A stretch of 32,768 bases of DNA from Lachnospiraceae bacterium UBA5899 (lineage in GTDB: Bacteria > Bacillota > Clostridia > Lachnospirales > Lachnospiraceae): contig DJEL01000005.1 in assembly GCA_002432425.1 (NCBI GenBank), forward strand, positions 1 to 32,768, read 5' to 3'. The position numbers and the translations under genes were made by a program. The notes below the pieces were generated by a model, which worked only from the letters and a program-made list of their open reading frames with translations, was not told where the DNA came from and did not search any database. This document shows, piece by piece, positions 8,663 to 17,070 of the stretch; the stretch's first letter is position 1; the number at the start of each line of letters is the position of its first letter.

Positions 8663-9457
8663 TTAGCCTGTGATGATGTATTCCTCGGCCATCACCGCAG
8701 AGTCTGCCTTGCCGGTTGCTATATTAACCGCTTTCAGCATGGTGCGCTTGCTGATGGCAATGGCTGTGCTGGTTGCCTTGGTGCCGTTTGTTTTGCTGGG
8801 TGTTGTGCCATCGGTGGTGTAGTAAATGGTACCGTTGTCACTTGCCGTCAGAACCACGCTCTGGGCTTCCGCATAGGTGCCGCCCTTTACAGACGCCACC
8901 GGCTTTGCTGCCTGCTCTGCCACGCCCAACTGCTGCTTGATCCATGCAATGGCTTCCTCTTCCGTATCACACACTTTTCGCATCATCCAGTCTCCGTTTT
9001 CTTCCGGCATTGCTTTACCGGATACAGTGGGAGTCTTGAATGCCAGGTTTTCGCCCTGGGTTTCATAGCTGTTGCTTCCTTCATTGAATGTCACACGGTA
9101 CAGGATGCATGCCACGCATTTATCCGCTCCATCGATTTCCTCATTGGTGAAAAATCCATATCCCACTTCGTTCTCTTTGTCTTTGGAACTGCGCAGCTCC
9201 TCCCCGTTCTCTTCGTCCACCGTGTGGCCGAACATAACCACTGCTGCCTTCGCCGGCAAGGTGGTGGTGCCCATACTCACATCCGCATACTTCAGCTTCT
9301 TGGCATTGCGGGCAAGCATGTTGTCACCATATACGGATGCTTCGGAATACTGCGGGTTTACTTCGGTTGTCATGGCTTTTCCGCAGACAAAGCCATCACT
9401 GTACGTTTTGTATCCGGTTCTTCTCGCAATCACCGGTGTGCTCAATCCAAAATTCAT
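8663..9457 (-). CDS. Major tail tube protein (phi13-type) with C-terminal chitobiase-like Ig domain
   Basis: A 264-residue protein. Residues 1-180 follow the phi13-type major tail pattern (an SVYGDNM-type segment near residue 42, then AVVMFGHTVDEENGEEL, GYGFFTNEEI and CVACILYRVTFNEG). Residues about 185-264 form a CHB_HEX_C-type beta-sandwich (GGTYAEAQSVVLTA, IYYTTDGTTPSKTN). Such Ig-like decorations project from the tail tube and may help binding to glycans. The ATG at 9457 follows GAGGAGGAAATAAAC, and the gene is separated from the chaperone by a strong terminator. Placement between the head-tail joining genes and the chaperones supports the call. Confidence 0.9.
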   Translation of the reverse strand: MNFGLSTPVIARRTGYKTYSDGFVCGKAMTTEVNPQYSEASVYGDNMLARNAKKLKYADVSMGTTTLPAKAAVVMFGHTVDEENGEELRSSKDKENEVGYGFFTNEEIDGADKCVACILYRVTFNEGSNSYETQGENLAFKTPTVSGKAMPEENGDWMMRKVCDTEEEAIAWIKQQLGVAEQAAKPVASVKGGTYAEAQSVVLTASDNGTIYYTTDGTTPSKTNGTKATSTAIAISKRTMLKAVNIATGKADSAVMAEEYIITG

Positions 9458-9459
9458 GT

Positions 9460-9825
9460 TTATTTCCTCCTCGATTCTAAATAATTAACCTCAAACACGG
9501 TATGCCGTGTCCGGTCATATCCTGTAATGGCATCCTCAATCCAGCTCCGTATGGATGTCACGCTGAACCCCTGTTCCTCCAGATAATCGCGTATGGTATG
9601 CTTATCTTTCATATAGGGATACTCCTTCGGCGTAAAGTACGAAATCTGCAGATATGCAACGTCCGCTTCGACGCCGTTATCTGCTCTTGTGTCCGGTCTC
9701 TCATCCTCGTATACAAACACTATATATCTGGATGCACTGTTTATTCCGGTATCGGTATATATGCCCTCTTCTACTTCACATCCCACTTTTTTACCCAGTT
9801 CTACCATCTTATCCGTCAGATCCAT
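9460..9825 (-). CDS. Tail completion / terminator-type protein
   Basis: A 121-residue protein lying between the HK97 gp10-like protein and the major tail protein, the usual place of the tail terminator (neck) protein. I chose the ATG at 9825 because GAAAGGAG lies 8 nt upstream; a longer reading would extend well into the preceding gene. It has mixed alpha/beta character (ASRYIVFVYEDERPD, ADVAYLQISYFTP). No specific family was identified with certainty, so the role is inferred from gene order. Confidence 0.65.
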   Translation of the reverse strand: MDLTDKMVELGKKVGCEVEEGIYTDTGINSASRYIVFVYEDERPDTRADNGVEADVAYLQISYFTPKEYPYMKDKHTIRDYLEEQGFSVTSIRSWIEDAITGYDRTRHTVFEVNYLESRRK

Positions 9826-10270
9826 GCTGTGTCTCCTTTCTGTATACTTCCTGCATTTTGGATACCACTGCTTCTTCTGCATTCCTGGTTGCATTTGCCA
9901 GGAATGGTCGCGCCGGTTGTCTTCCGGCTATACCGTACTCCTTCCATACGGCTTTTAATGCATTGCTTACTTTTTCCTTCTTTTTCTTTCCGGTTTTCCG
10001 GTCATTGTAGCTATGCTCTGATTTGCCTGTCGGCCCTACATTGACTATATAGGCGTCGCCGTCCTTTGTCTTTTTGGGCGTTGTGGCTTTTATGGAATTC
10101 ACCATATCGGACTCTCCGGCATGCATGACTGCTGCCCTGGCGGAACGTTTCATGCTCTGCTCCATGATAGGCGCCGCTTCTGACAGGGCTTTCATGCATA
10201 TCTCTTCGGCAGATGTGTTTAATAAATCACCTAAAAAATCATCCGGAAAGTTTACTTCAAAAGATGACAT
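9809..10270 (-). CDS. HK97 gp10-like head-tail / neck protein
   Basis: A 153-residue protein matching the HK97-gp10 pattern: an N-terminal helix, a central basic segment (TGKKKKEKVSNALKAVWKEYG) and the conserved end RPARPFLANATRNAEEAV. The start is the ATG at 10270, which shares its A with the stop of the preceding gene (TGATG) and follows GGAGG. It overlaps the next gene by 17 bp. Family members act in head-tail or tail joining; the precise role differs between phages. Confidence 0.8.
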   Translation of the reverse strand: MSSFEVNFPDDFLGDLLNTSAEEICMKALSEAAPIMEQSMKRSARAAVMHAGESDMVNSIKATTPKKTKDGDAYIVNVGPTGKSEHSYNDRKTGKKKKEKVSNALKAVWKEYGIAGRQPARPFLANATRNAEEAVVSKMQEVYRKETQHGSDG

Positions 10271-10605
10271 CACTCCACCTCCTGCAGTATCAGCTCTATC
10301 TCGTCGTCATCCACCCGGTATGTCCGGTAAATCCGGTACATATCAGAGTCCAGTTCCACCATGGACGGGAATTTTCTCTTTCCGTCCTCTTTCACAACAG
10401 CGGCCGCCTTAAAGTCCTCGTAGTTCACGTAAACGGACAGAGCCAGCTTGACGCCTACCCTGTCCGCTTCATAAAACTCACTTCGTTTCACACTTTCTAT
10501 CCGGGCAAAACACTCGGATTCCTGAACGGTTGTTTCCTGTGCGACTGCATTCTCACGCCTGATGTCTCTGACTAACAGCATAATCACATCATTCATTGCC
10601 CTCAT
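10270..10605 (-). CDS. Head-tail adaptor / head closure protein
   Basis: A 111-residue protein of mostly beta character (KLALSVYVNYEDFKAAA, YRIYRTYRVDDDEIEL), like the head-tail joining (SPP1 gp16/HK97 stopper-type) proteins found at this position. The ATG at 10605 has GGAAGG seven bases upstream and overlaps the connector gene by 17 bp, showing translational coupling. The assignment comes from order (connector, closure, gp10-like, terminator) and fold-like composition rather than a diagnostic motif. Confidence 0.65.
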   Translation of the reverse strand: MRAMNDVIMLLVRDIRRENAVAQETTVQESECFARIESVKRSEFYEADRVGVKLALSVYVNYEDFKAAAVVKEDGKRKFPSMVELDSDMYRIYRTYRVDDDEIELILQEVE

Positions 10606-10918
10606 GATTCAACCTTCCTTCCTGCAGCTTTGCGGATTTCCGCATAGCTTCTATCTGATACACATAGGCTTCCATATAGGCATCCCTTTTGTCTTCCCGT
10701 CCCATTTTTGCCTGGCAGAAGGTTGCCACGGCTTCGGTGACTAACGGATTGGGATTTTCTGCATACACCACAGTATTAGGAATGCCCACCCGGACCATGT
10801 CCAGGCAGGCTGTATTGATTTTCCGGTCTATTTCACTTAGCAATGTCTGATTTTGCGCGGCTCTTTCGCTTAGTCTTAAGGCACCAATCGCCGCATCCCT
10901 GTATTCTTGGCAGACCAT
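10589..10918 (-). CDS. Head-tail connector protein (gp6-like, phage_connect family)
   Basis: A 109-residue mainly helical protein following the capsid gene, with helices around residues 4-35, 55-75 and 80-100, typical of gp6-like connectors (MVCQEYRDAAIGALRL, ATFCQAKMG). The ATG at 10918 overlaps the capsid stop codon by one base (TAATG). The connector ring sits under the portal after packaging and receives the closure protein. Confidence 0.75.
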   Translation of the reverse strand: MVCQEYRDAAIGALRLSERAAQNQTLLSEIDRKINTACLDMVRVGIPNTVVYAENPNPLVTEAVATFCQAKMGREDKRDAYMEAYVYQIEAMRKSAKLQEGRLNHEGNE

Positions 10919-12129
10919 TATGCAGTTGCTGCCAGTGTTACGATAACGAAGCCGCCGTCTACAATTACGTTGCCGCCGGCCATTACCTCGCCCATGATAG
11001 TGAGCAGGCCTTCAGCAAATTTATAATCTGCAGAAACTTCCACAGTGTACGGACCAAAAAGACCCAGTTCAAAGTTCTTCGGGTCACCGTAAATCATGGT
11101 CTGAATCTTAGCCTTGCCCTGTGTTGCGGTCGAAAGGGAAGTCAGACCGGAATGGATGGCATATCTGGTACTCAGACCGCCGTCTTTGATGATTCCGCAA
11201 TTCGGATTTGTGGCATCCGGAATGATCTCATACACCGGTTTTTTCTCGTTTGTGCCGCGTACCTTGCCGAATGCTGCAAGGTCCTGTTTTGTCAGGAGCA
11301 GTACGGCATTTCCGCCAAGTTCATCGGAACCTCCATACGCAAAAATGATATCGCGTAAGGTGTTAGCATCAATCGTTGCGCTGCTTACGGATAACTCCTT
11401 GCAGATAGCTTCCTTTTTGGTGTTTGCCGCAATCTTGATTCCCAAAAAGTCCCCTGCATTTCCGTTCACAATCAGGTTAGATACCTTTCTTCTCAGTGCC
11501 TTCAACGCAAGACTTCTCACCTTTTCCGCATATGCCAGCGGGGAAATACGCTTGATATTCTTGGACACGTATGCGGTTGTGCTAATCAGCTTCGGTTCAA
11601 TCTTTGCCACACGGAATACCGGGTCAGATGCTTCGCCGGCGCTTCCATCGGTTCTGTCGCTTGCTGTAGATTCCGTTTTCACGTACGGTTCCTCATAGGC
11701 TGCAGCGCCGGTTAAGTCTACCACGGACACCTGATCCACGATTGTCGGTACTGTTTCCATGGTATCTTTGATTTCGGAACCCGTCTTGGTAGGCTTTGCC
11801 AGCGTATCTGTAGCAATGGTGGTAGCTCTTTCCTGTACCAGTGCGCTTCTGACTTCCTCCGCCGGAATCTGCATTGTTCCGGACTCCATGATTTTCTTTG
11901 CTCTTTCCTCCGGATCCTCTGCAGGAGGTGCGTTAGGGCCTGCCACCGGAGCTGCAAGTCTGCTCCTTAATTCCTCTTCTTTCACAAATCTTGCTTCATC
12001 CGCTTCGATATTGCGGATCTCGGCTTCGATTTCCGCCATTCTTTCTTCCGTTACGGGTGTTTCTGTGTTGTTGAGCTCCGCAAGCAGGGCGCTCTTTCTT
12101 TCCTGCAATTTTTTCAGTTTCTCATTCAT
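10918..12129 (-). CDS. Major capsid protein, HK97 fold
   Basis: A 403-residue protein. The first about 100 residues are a charged coiled coil (KLKKLQERKSALLAELNNTE) that acts as the delta/scaffold domain and is normally removed by the prohead protease encoded directly upstream. The rest has the HK97-type phage_capsid pattern (ISTTAYVSKNIKRISPLAYA, GGNAVLLLTKQDLAAFGKV, and a C-terminal beta segment). There is no separate scaffold gene, as expected when a delta domain is present. It overlaps the protease gene by 8 bp. Confidence 0.95.
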   Translation of the reverse strand: MNEKLKKLQERKSALLAELNNTETPVTEERMAEIEAEIRNIEADEARFVKEEELRSRLAAPVAGPNAPPAEDPEERAKKIMESGTMQIPAEEVRSALVQERATTIATDTLAKPTKTGSEIKDTMETVPTIVDQVSVVDLTGAAAYEEPYVKTESTASDRTDGSAGEASDPVFRVAKIEPKLISTTAYVSKNIKRISPLAYAEKVRSLALKALRRKVSNLIVNGNAGDFLGIKIAANTKKEAICKELSVSSATIDANTLRDIIFAYGGSDELGGNAVLLLTKQDLAAFGKVRGTNEKKPVYEIIPDATNPNCGIIKDGGLSTRYAIHSGLTSLSTATQGKAKIQTMIYGDPKNFELGLFGPYTVEVSADYKFAEGLLTIMGEVMAGGNVIVDGGFVIVTLAATA

Positions 12130-12763
12130 CTTTCTTTTCCTCCATTTTGGTTGATAATTTTAATACTGCCACCAGTCTGCGCCGTTCCAGATCAGCCGCC
12201 GCTTCACGTTGTCTTTTCTCCTGAGCATCCGCCTCCAGGATAAAGTTCTTTCGGGCTTCGATTGATGTATCATCGTATGCGGGGATATCCACGGCAGACA
12301 CGTCGTACAATTTTCTGACCTTTCGTACCGTCCACATATGATTTTCTTTGTCGTATGCTTCCTCCCGGATGGTAAAGCGGAAGCTCATGCGGTCTACATA
12401 TCCGCCGCTTATTTCGTCGTACATTTTACGGCCCTCTTCTGTTCCGTCCAATCTTGCCCGGATGAACAGCCCATCCTCTCTGACTTCCAGCTGCAGGGTT
12501 TTGTTCCTTGTTCGCGCCATAACCTTGCCGCCATGATTATAGTTAAAAATGACGTCCGACATATCGCATTCCTCAAATGCCCTGTCGTCAATCTGCTCCT
12601 TATACTCTGTTCCGTCAATTATGAAAAGAACCGTAGGGCTGTTAAACCTTACGGCATATCCTTCCACCCACAATTCCTTTGTCTGACCGTTTTCGTCCTC
12701 CAGGCTTCGTGCCTGTACCCGAAACTCACGGTCAATCCACTTTTTCCTCTGCTCCATTCCCAT
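12122..12763 (-). CDS. HK97-family prohead maturation protease
   Basis: A 213-residue protein of the U35/HK97 prohead protease family. The core includes LWVEGYAVRFNSP, the catalytic His in NYNHGG (His77), the Ser in DRMSFRF (Ser127) and the DVSAVDIPAYDDT strand. It would cleave the capsid delta domain and itself during head maturation. The C-terminus is Arg/Glu/Lys-rich. The ATG at 12763 lies inside the portal gene's 3' end (32-bp overlap) with GGGAG nine bases upstream. Confidence 0.92.
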   Translation of the reverse strand: MGMEQRKKWIDREFRVQARSLEDENGQTKELWVEGYAVRFNSPTVLFIIDGTEYKEQIDDRAFEECDMSDVIFNYNHGGKVMARTRNKTLQLEVREDGLFIRARLDGTEEGRKMYDEISGGYVDRMSFRFTIREEAYDKENHMWTVRKVRKLYDVSAVDIPAYDDTSIEARKNFILEADAQEKRQREAAADLERRRLVAVLKLSTKMEEKKDE

Positions 12764-13937
12764 CTGTTTCTTCTCCCTTCTGATATTTTGACTGGTCTTT
12801 TGCTTTTACGAAGTTCAGGGAGACCTGCCTGTCGTCCCCGTCTGCCACCGGTGCAAATCCTAACAGCTCCCGCCTTTCGTTTGTGGTGAGCTCGCCGGTT
12901 TCTTTCGTCGCTTCCAGCACCCTGACCCTTGTTTCAATGGATGAACCCATTAAAATACCGCCTGATATAATCAGACGGTTTCCGCATTCTATTTCATGCT
13001 TGGAAAAATATGCCGTGGTAAATGCTTCGGCCAGCATCTGCCAGATAGGCTCTATCTTTCCCTCGTACCATGCCATTCCTTCCTGTTCGGTATAGGTGTT
13101 TTGCACAATCTTTTCCGATGTACGCAGGTAGGAAAAAATTCGGTTGTTGATTTCCTTCATCTGGGTACTGTTCGCTGCCCACGGTGTCAGGTTTAACTCC
13201 TTGAAGTCCTCCATGGAATCCACGGATATAATGCCGCCGTTTTGCGCCGCATTTTCAAATCTTTTGGCAAATTGTTCCTGGTTCTTTTCGACATCTACTG
13301 GATCCAGCATGCTCTTTTTATTCTTTACCATGCCGCGGATTTTGTTTGCCACCGTGAGTGCATTGATAAACCCTTCATCCGATGCTTTGGACATATCCAG
13401 CACTTTGTAAATGGGGTCGTTACCGTCACCGGATGCCAGCCGGTCATTGTAAAATTTGCGAATCACCACACAATCCTTCAAGTCAAACGGATGCTCCTGC
13501 CCTTCCTGGTCCGTCACCACTATGGCAATGCCGCCGCCCGTTATTTCCCTGAATTCATAACTTGTAAAATCTACCGGATACACCGCTTCCGGCTGTAAGC
13601 CATCCCACCGTATGTATGCCACAGCCGTTGTCTTGGTCTCCAGTGCTGCTACCATACGGTATTTGAACTCCGTTGCCGTCATGACGTTGTTCGGCCGGAT
13701 GTTCAGCAGCCTCACCATCTTGTCATTTTCAAACGTTTTCTCCACTTTCCCGAACTGGTTCAGCTTTACCGCCTTGAACTGTCCTTTTGATGCATGTGTG
13801 GCTATGGCATCCACGGTGGCCCGGAACGTATCGTGGTACCAGGCTTCCTTGTCAAACGGCGCCGATGTGTTCTGGTACCCAAAGAAACTGCTCCATTTAA
13901 CTTTGATTTTCTTGAAAAACTTATCAAAAAGTCCCAT
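12732..13937 (-). CDS. Portal protein, HK97 family
   Basis: A 401-residue protein with the usual length and pattern of HK97-type portals: an N-terminal segment WYHDTFRATVDAIATHASKG, central NVMTATEFKYRMVAALETKT, and the C-terminal RISGGILMG/ETGELTTNERRELLGFAP-type region typical of the family. It forms the dodecameric DNA channel at the capsid vertex and docks the terminase. It lies between the large terminase and the protease. Confidence 0.93.
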   Translation of the reverse strand: MGLFDKFFKKIKVKWSSFFGYQNTSAPFDKEAWYHDTFRATVDAIATHASKGQFKAVKLNQFGKVEKTFENDKMVRLLNIRPNNVMTATEFKYRMVAALETKTTAVAYIRWDGLQPEAVYPVDFTSYEFREITGGGIAIVVTDQEGQEHPFDLKDCVVIRKFYNDRLASGDGNDPIYKVLDMSKASDEGFINALTVANKIRGMVKNKKSMLDPVDVEKNQEQFAKRFENAAQNGGIISVDSMEDFKELNLTPWAANSTQMKEINNRIFSYLRTSEKIVQNTYTEQEGMAWYEGKIEPIWQMLAEAFTTAYFSKHEIECGNRLIISGGILMGSSIETRVRVLEATKETGELTTNERRELLGFAPVADGDDRQVSLNFVKAKDQSKYQKGEETDGNGAEEKVD

Positions 13938-13948
13938 TTTTCTCCTTT

Positions 13949-15625
13949 CTACTTCACATATTTGAGGTATTCCTCTTCATGATTTTTATAACACGTAAAC
14001 GCGTTGAGTAGGGACACCGTACCGTCTATCCTGCGTGCTGCCGTAACCTTAACCGGCTGCACACTTTCAATACCGTCTTTGTTTAGTGATTTCTTTCCGG
14101 TATTTGATAGACACCACCGGAGCATGGGATTGTTTTGGTACCAGATGCGGTGCTCCTCGAACAGTCCCGCCATTTCCTTAAACGGGTATGTCCATGTAAA
14201 CGGACCCTGTCTGATTTTTTCCATCTCAAATCCGTAATCCTCCATCTCTTCTCTCCAGTATCCGGAAAGAGCCGCATCATATCCAATCCACAATGGCCGG
14301 ATGTTGTATTCCCGCACCATATGCACAAACCATTCCGTCACTGCATGGAAATCCACGGTTGCTCCCTCACTGGTCTGCAGCCATCCGTCTTTGCTCCACT
14401 TGTCATACGGGGCTTCGCTCTTATCTTTTATCTCTTCCCTTTTCACCTTGGACTCCGGAAGAAAGTATTTTTGCAAAATAAAAAACCGGTTGTCCTCCGG
14501 TTTCCTGATAAGAAGCGTCGCACAGGTAAGGTCTGTTGTGCTTGATAAATCGCATCCACCTATGGCATAGGAGTTTTTCAAAAACTCCATGTCCACCATA
14601 CCCTCATTGACTATCATGTTGTAAGGCAGCCATATATCGGCTGAGTTTTCCGGCATATTGAAGTCTTTTGTAAGCAGTGTCGGAAGTATTGTCGGGTCTC
14701 TTTTGGCTTTTTCTACCAGTGCTGCCAGCTTCTTTTTGTCCTTTATGGTCCCCAGTCCGGGATTTGCTTTATACCATGCTGCCGGTATCTTCCATTCCTC
14801 CCGGTCGTCCAGTTCATAGAGCAGTGGTAACAGCTCATAGTCCTCGAAGCCCGGAGACCACATGGCTACATTGCTGGCATAATCGTATATGGTATCATAC
14901 AGCCCTTCCCGGACGAATCCGTTTGTGCTTATCAGCCAGGCAAGCGGCTGCTCCCTGGCTGTCACCGACTGAATCATGACATCGTACAGTTTTCTGGTCT
15001 TCTGTTCGTGAAACTCATCCAGCGAAAAAAACTGTGTATTGAGACCATCCATGGTTGACGTGTCCGACGCAAGCCCTTTGATAAAACTCATGCTATCCGG
15101 AATGAATATGTCCGACTGCCGCTTTTTGGATACCCCCATAAGTGCTTTTGACTGGATACGCATGTTCACGCATTCGTCAAAGATGATCTTCGCCTGGTCT
15201 TTTTTGTTTGCCGTGCAATAAATTTCTGCACCTTTCTCGCCATCGTTCAGCGCCATGTCCCATTCCACGGCTGCCGTCTCTGTAGACTTCCCGTTTTTTC
15301 TTCCCCGGATATCGTCCACTTCCCGGAAGCGCCGCAGGTTGGTATCCTTGGCCACCCAGCCGAAAACCATCTGCATTTTTGCTTTTTGGAACAGCTCGAA
15401 CTGTATCAGGCTGCCGCCCACTTTACCTTTAGAATGGCGGCAGAATTTTTCCATAAATCCAATGTGATGCTGGCCTCTTTCCGGGTCGAAGTAATACGGA
15501 AAATCTGCCGGCGGGCTGTCCATCCATGCACACTCCCGTTCATATACGGCTCTGATCTTACTGCATGTAACAATGTCGCCCGACTGCATTCCGGCCAGAT
15601 ATTCTTTGGGCCAGTTTGGCGTCAA
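13949..15625 (-). CDS. terL: Terminase large subunit (packaging ATPase/nuclease)
   Basis: A 558-residue packaging motor. Visible motifs are Walker A GRKNGKST (108-115), Walker B FFSLDE (199-204), a coupling-type motif in LISTNG (231-236), and the RNase H-like nuclease with Asp359 in GGCDLSSTTDL and Asp450 in IGYD. It cuts concatemeric DNA and pumps it through the portal. The start overlaps the small terminase gene's stop (ATGA type, 4 bp). Architecture and neighbours fit the P27/HK97-type cos-packaging group. Confidence 0.95.
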   Translation of the reverse strand: MTPNWPKEYLAGMQSGDIVTCSKIRAVYERECAWMDSPPADFPYYFDPERGQHHIGFMEKFCRHSKGKVGGSLIQFELFQKAKMQMVFGWVAKDTNLRRFREVDDIRGRKNGKSTETAAVEWDMALNDGEKGAEIYCTANKKDQAKIIFDECVNMRIQSKALMGVSKKRQSDIFIPDSMSFIKGLASDTSTMDGLNTQFFSLDEFHEQKTRKLYDVMIQSVTAREQPLAWLISTNGFVREGLYDTIYDYASNVAMWSPGFEDYELLPLLYELDDREEWKIPAAWYKANPGLGTIKDKKKLAALVEKAKRDPTILPTLLTKDFNMPENSADIWLPYNMIVNEGMVDMEFLKNSYAIGGCDLSSTTDLTCATLLIRKPEDNRFFILQKYFLPESKVKREEIKDKSEAPYDKWSKDGWLQTSEGATVDFHAVTEWFVHMVREYNIRPLWIGYDAALSGYWREEMEDYGFEMEKIRQGPFTWTYPFKEMAGLFEEHRIWYQNNPMLRWCLSNTGKKSLNKDGIESVQPVKVTAARRIDGTVSLLNAFTCYKNHEEEYLKYVK

Positions 15626-16041
15626 CGCTTAAAGCTCTGCACATACGCCATCAGTGCCTCTGCGCTGTCGTCGTCCACTTCCTGGATGGATACGCCACCA
15701 TTTTCATTGCACAACTTAATTGTTTTCGGTAGCATGTCCACCAGCTGCTTTGTCACTTTGGTGTATGTGTTCACCATTTTGTCATACGCTTCGACCGCCG
15801 CTGACTTTTTTAGTCCCTTCTGGTTCTCGCCGTTCTGATACCGTTCCACCGGTCCGTCCCTGGCTATGATTTTTCGTAGTTCGTCCAGTGTGACAGCCAT
15901 AAAAGCGGCATCATCTATCAGACTTTCGCACGTACTTTGCGTTTTTTTGTCCATATTTTCCAGAATAATGCTCAACTTTTTCTTCTCTTTGAGGATCAGG
16001 CTTTTTCGCTTCTTTTCTGTATAAATCTGCTCAAATTCCAC
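15622..16041 (-). CDS. terS: Terminase small subunit (P27 family-like)
   Basis: A 139-residue helical protein with a very basic N-terminus (TEKKRKSLILKEKKKL), a central helix pair and the AYDKMVNTYTKVTKQLVDMLPK segment seen in P27-type small terminases. It recognises the packaging site and stimulates the large subunit. It starts with GTG at 16041, eight bases after AAGGAGG. The 97-bp GC-rich gap upstream (16042-16138) is where such phages place their cos site. Confidence 0.8.
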   Translation of the reverse strand: MEFEQIYTEKKRKSLILKEKKKLSIILENMDKKTQSTCESLIDDAAFMAVTLDELRKIIARDGPVERYQNGENQKGLKKSAAVEAYDKMVNTYTKVTKQLVDMLPKTIKLCNENGGVSIQEVDDDSAEALMAYVQSFKR

Positions 16042-16138
16042 TTTTTATACCTCCTTACCCCCACCCCTTACGCGCGATTTTTCCGGAGGGTTACATCGAT
16101 GGGACGCTCTCGGTCTGCGACCCCTCCCAAACTTCGCC
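16042..16138. other. GC-rich non-coding gap, candidate cos/packaging site
   Basis: This 97-bp gap between the HNH gene and the small terminase gene is the most G-rich stretch I see in the window. On the minus strand it holds four G-runs within 26 bases (GGGGG, GGG, GGG, GGGG, spaced 2, 8 and 1 bases), the spacing of a G-quadruplex motif. HNH/P27-terminase phages commonly carry cos between or next to these genes. No nick site could be identified. Confidence 0.4.
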
Positions 16139-16459
16139 CTACCCCCGGGGGGGTTCTATCGGATAACCGTTACTATCAAACACAATGTTTGGTAAATCAA
16201 CCTGCCCTTTCCGTCTGTGCTCTGCTTTGGTAATGCGCTTATGACATTCCGAGCACACCGACATAAGGTTTGAAGGATTGAGTGCTATCATTGGATTGTG
16301 TACGTTGTCCTCAGTAAGCTCTTTCTTATGATGCACTTCCGTAGCAAGCGCATGGCATCCGGCACACTGGCATAAATATCTGTCGCGTTTCAAAATGTAT
16401 TCTCTTTCCTGCTTCCATGCCTTTGAATTGTAGAATGCTTTCGCCCATCCCTGTGCCAT
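16139..16459 (-). CDS. HNH endonuclease associated with DNA packaging
   Basis: A 106-residue HNH protein. It has zinc ligands C32-x2-C35 and C69-x2-C72, the catalytic HH (43-44) followed by NPSNL (Asn64) and H73. The gene lies next to the terminase genes, as in HK97-group phages where the HNH protein works with the large terminase at cos. I chose the ATG at 16459 because GGAGG lies 8 nt upstream; a longer reading would start inside a terminator hairpin. Confidence 0.9.
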   Translation of the reverse strand: MAQGWAKAFYNSKAWKQEREYILKRDRYLCQCAGCHALATEVHHKKELTEDNVHNPMIALNPSNLMSVCSECHKRITKAEHRRKGQVDLPNIVFDSNGYPIEPPRG

Positions 16460-16481
16460 TCCTGCTGCCTCCAGTGCATAC

Positions 16482-16514
16482 AAAAAGGGCAATACGTTTG
16501 AACGTATCGCCCTT
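16482..16514 (-). terminator. Rho-independent terminator directly upstream of the packaging operon
   Basis: Minus strand: a 12-bp stem AAGGGCGATACG/CGTATTGCCCTT (one G-U pair) with a 6-nt loop, followed by TTTTT. It lies 23 bp before the HNH start codon, so leftward transcripts from the hicAB region would stop here and the packaging genes need read-through or their own promoter. Confidence 0.85.
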
Positions 16515-16583
16515 ATCTCAACTTATCACGCTACTATATTACCACAGGTACGCATGCGAAATCATGCCATTTTGAAAATTTTT

Positions 16584-17009
16584 TTAATTTTTTTTCAAAC
16601 CAAGAATGCCGACTAATGCTTCCTGAAGAACCCGTGACAGATTTAAGTCCGCTTTTTCTGCTTCATAATCCATCCAACCAGGAATAGTCACATTCTTCCG
16701 TACCGCCTTGTTTTCTGTTTTTCTTCTATACTCGCTAAAGTCAATGTCTACCATGGACACAGTTGTTTCACCTGCTTCCGCAAACACTCCTTTAGTCGCA
16801 TCTATATCTTTCATTTCTCTTGGTTCCGGTACCTTCCGTTTTTCATCCTCCCAAAGGACACCTCTTTGTCCGATGGCATCCCGTGCCATACTTATGGCAT
16901 CCGCCATTCCGTATCCTTCTGTGGTGATATCGAAGTCCGGGACTTCCACCAACACAGTGTTTTTTTCATCCTTCAATTCCGTAAAAATTGTAGGGTATGC
17001 TCCTTTCAT
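16584..17009 (-). CDS. hicB: HicB-type antitoxin (cassette 1)
   Basis: A 141-residue HicB-like protein. The N-terminal half is a partial RNase-H-like HicB fold (MKGAYPTIFTELKDEKNTV, VEVPDFDITTEGYGMADAI). The C-terminus is a ribbon-helix-helix-type DNA-binding end (NVTIPGWMDYEAEKADLNLS). The ATG at 17009 follows AAAGGAGAG. It lies 61 bp after hicA and would neutralise HicA and repress the shared promoter. The gene ends in an A/T-rich inverted repeat at 16571-16600. Confidence 0.88.
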   Translation of the reverse strand: MKGAYPTIFTELKDEKNTVLVEVPDFDITTEGYGMADAISMARDAIGQRGVLWEDEKRKVPEPREMKDIDATKGVFAEAGETTVSMVDIDFSEYRRKTENKAVRKNVTIPGWMDYEAEKADLNLSRVLQEALVGILGLKKN

Positions 17010-17070
17010 ATCTTTCTCTCCTTTTCTTTCTCCTATTCGATTTATTGAAATCAAAAGGATTTTGGGGATT

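Noticed and set aside
8546..9484. Long open frame on the plus strand (312 codons) opposite the major tail protein gene
   Set aside because: It has Cys/His-rich low-complexity composition, no ribosome-binding site and no gene neighbours on that strand. The minus-strand gene has clear family motifs, so this is an antisense shadow.
13949..16459. HNH gene near terminase considered as a self-splicing intron or homing element
   Set aside because: Terminase genes are uninterrupted and the small HNH protein fits the packaging-associated class found at this position in many phages.
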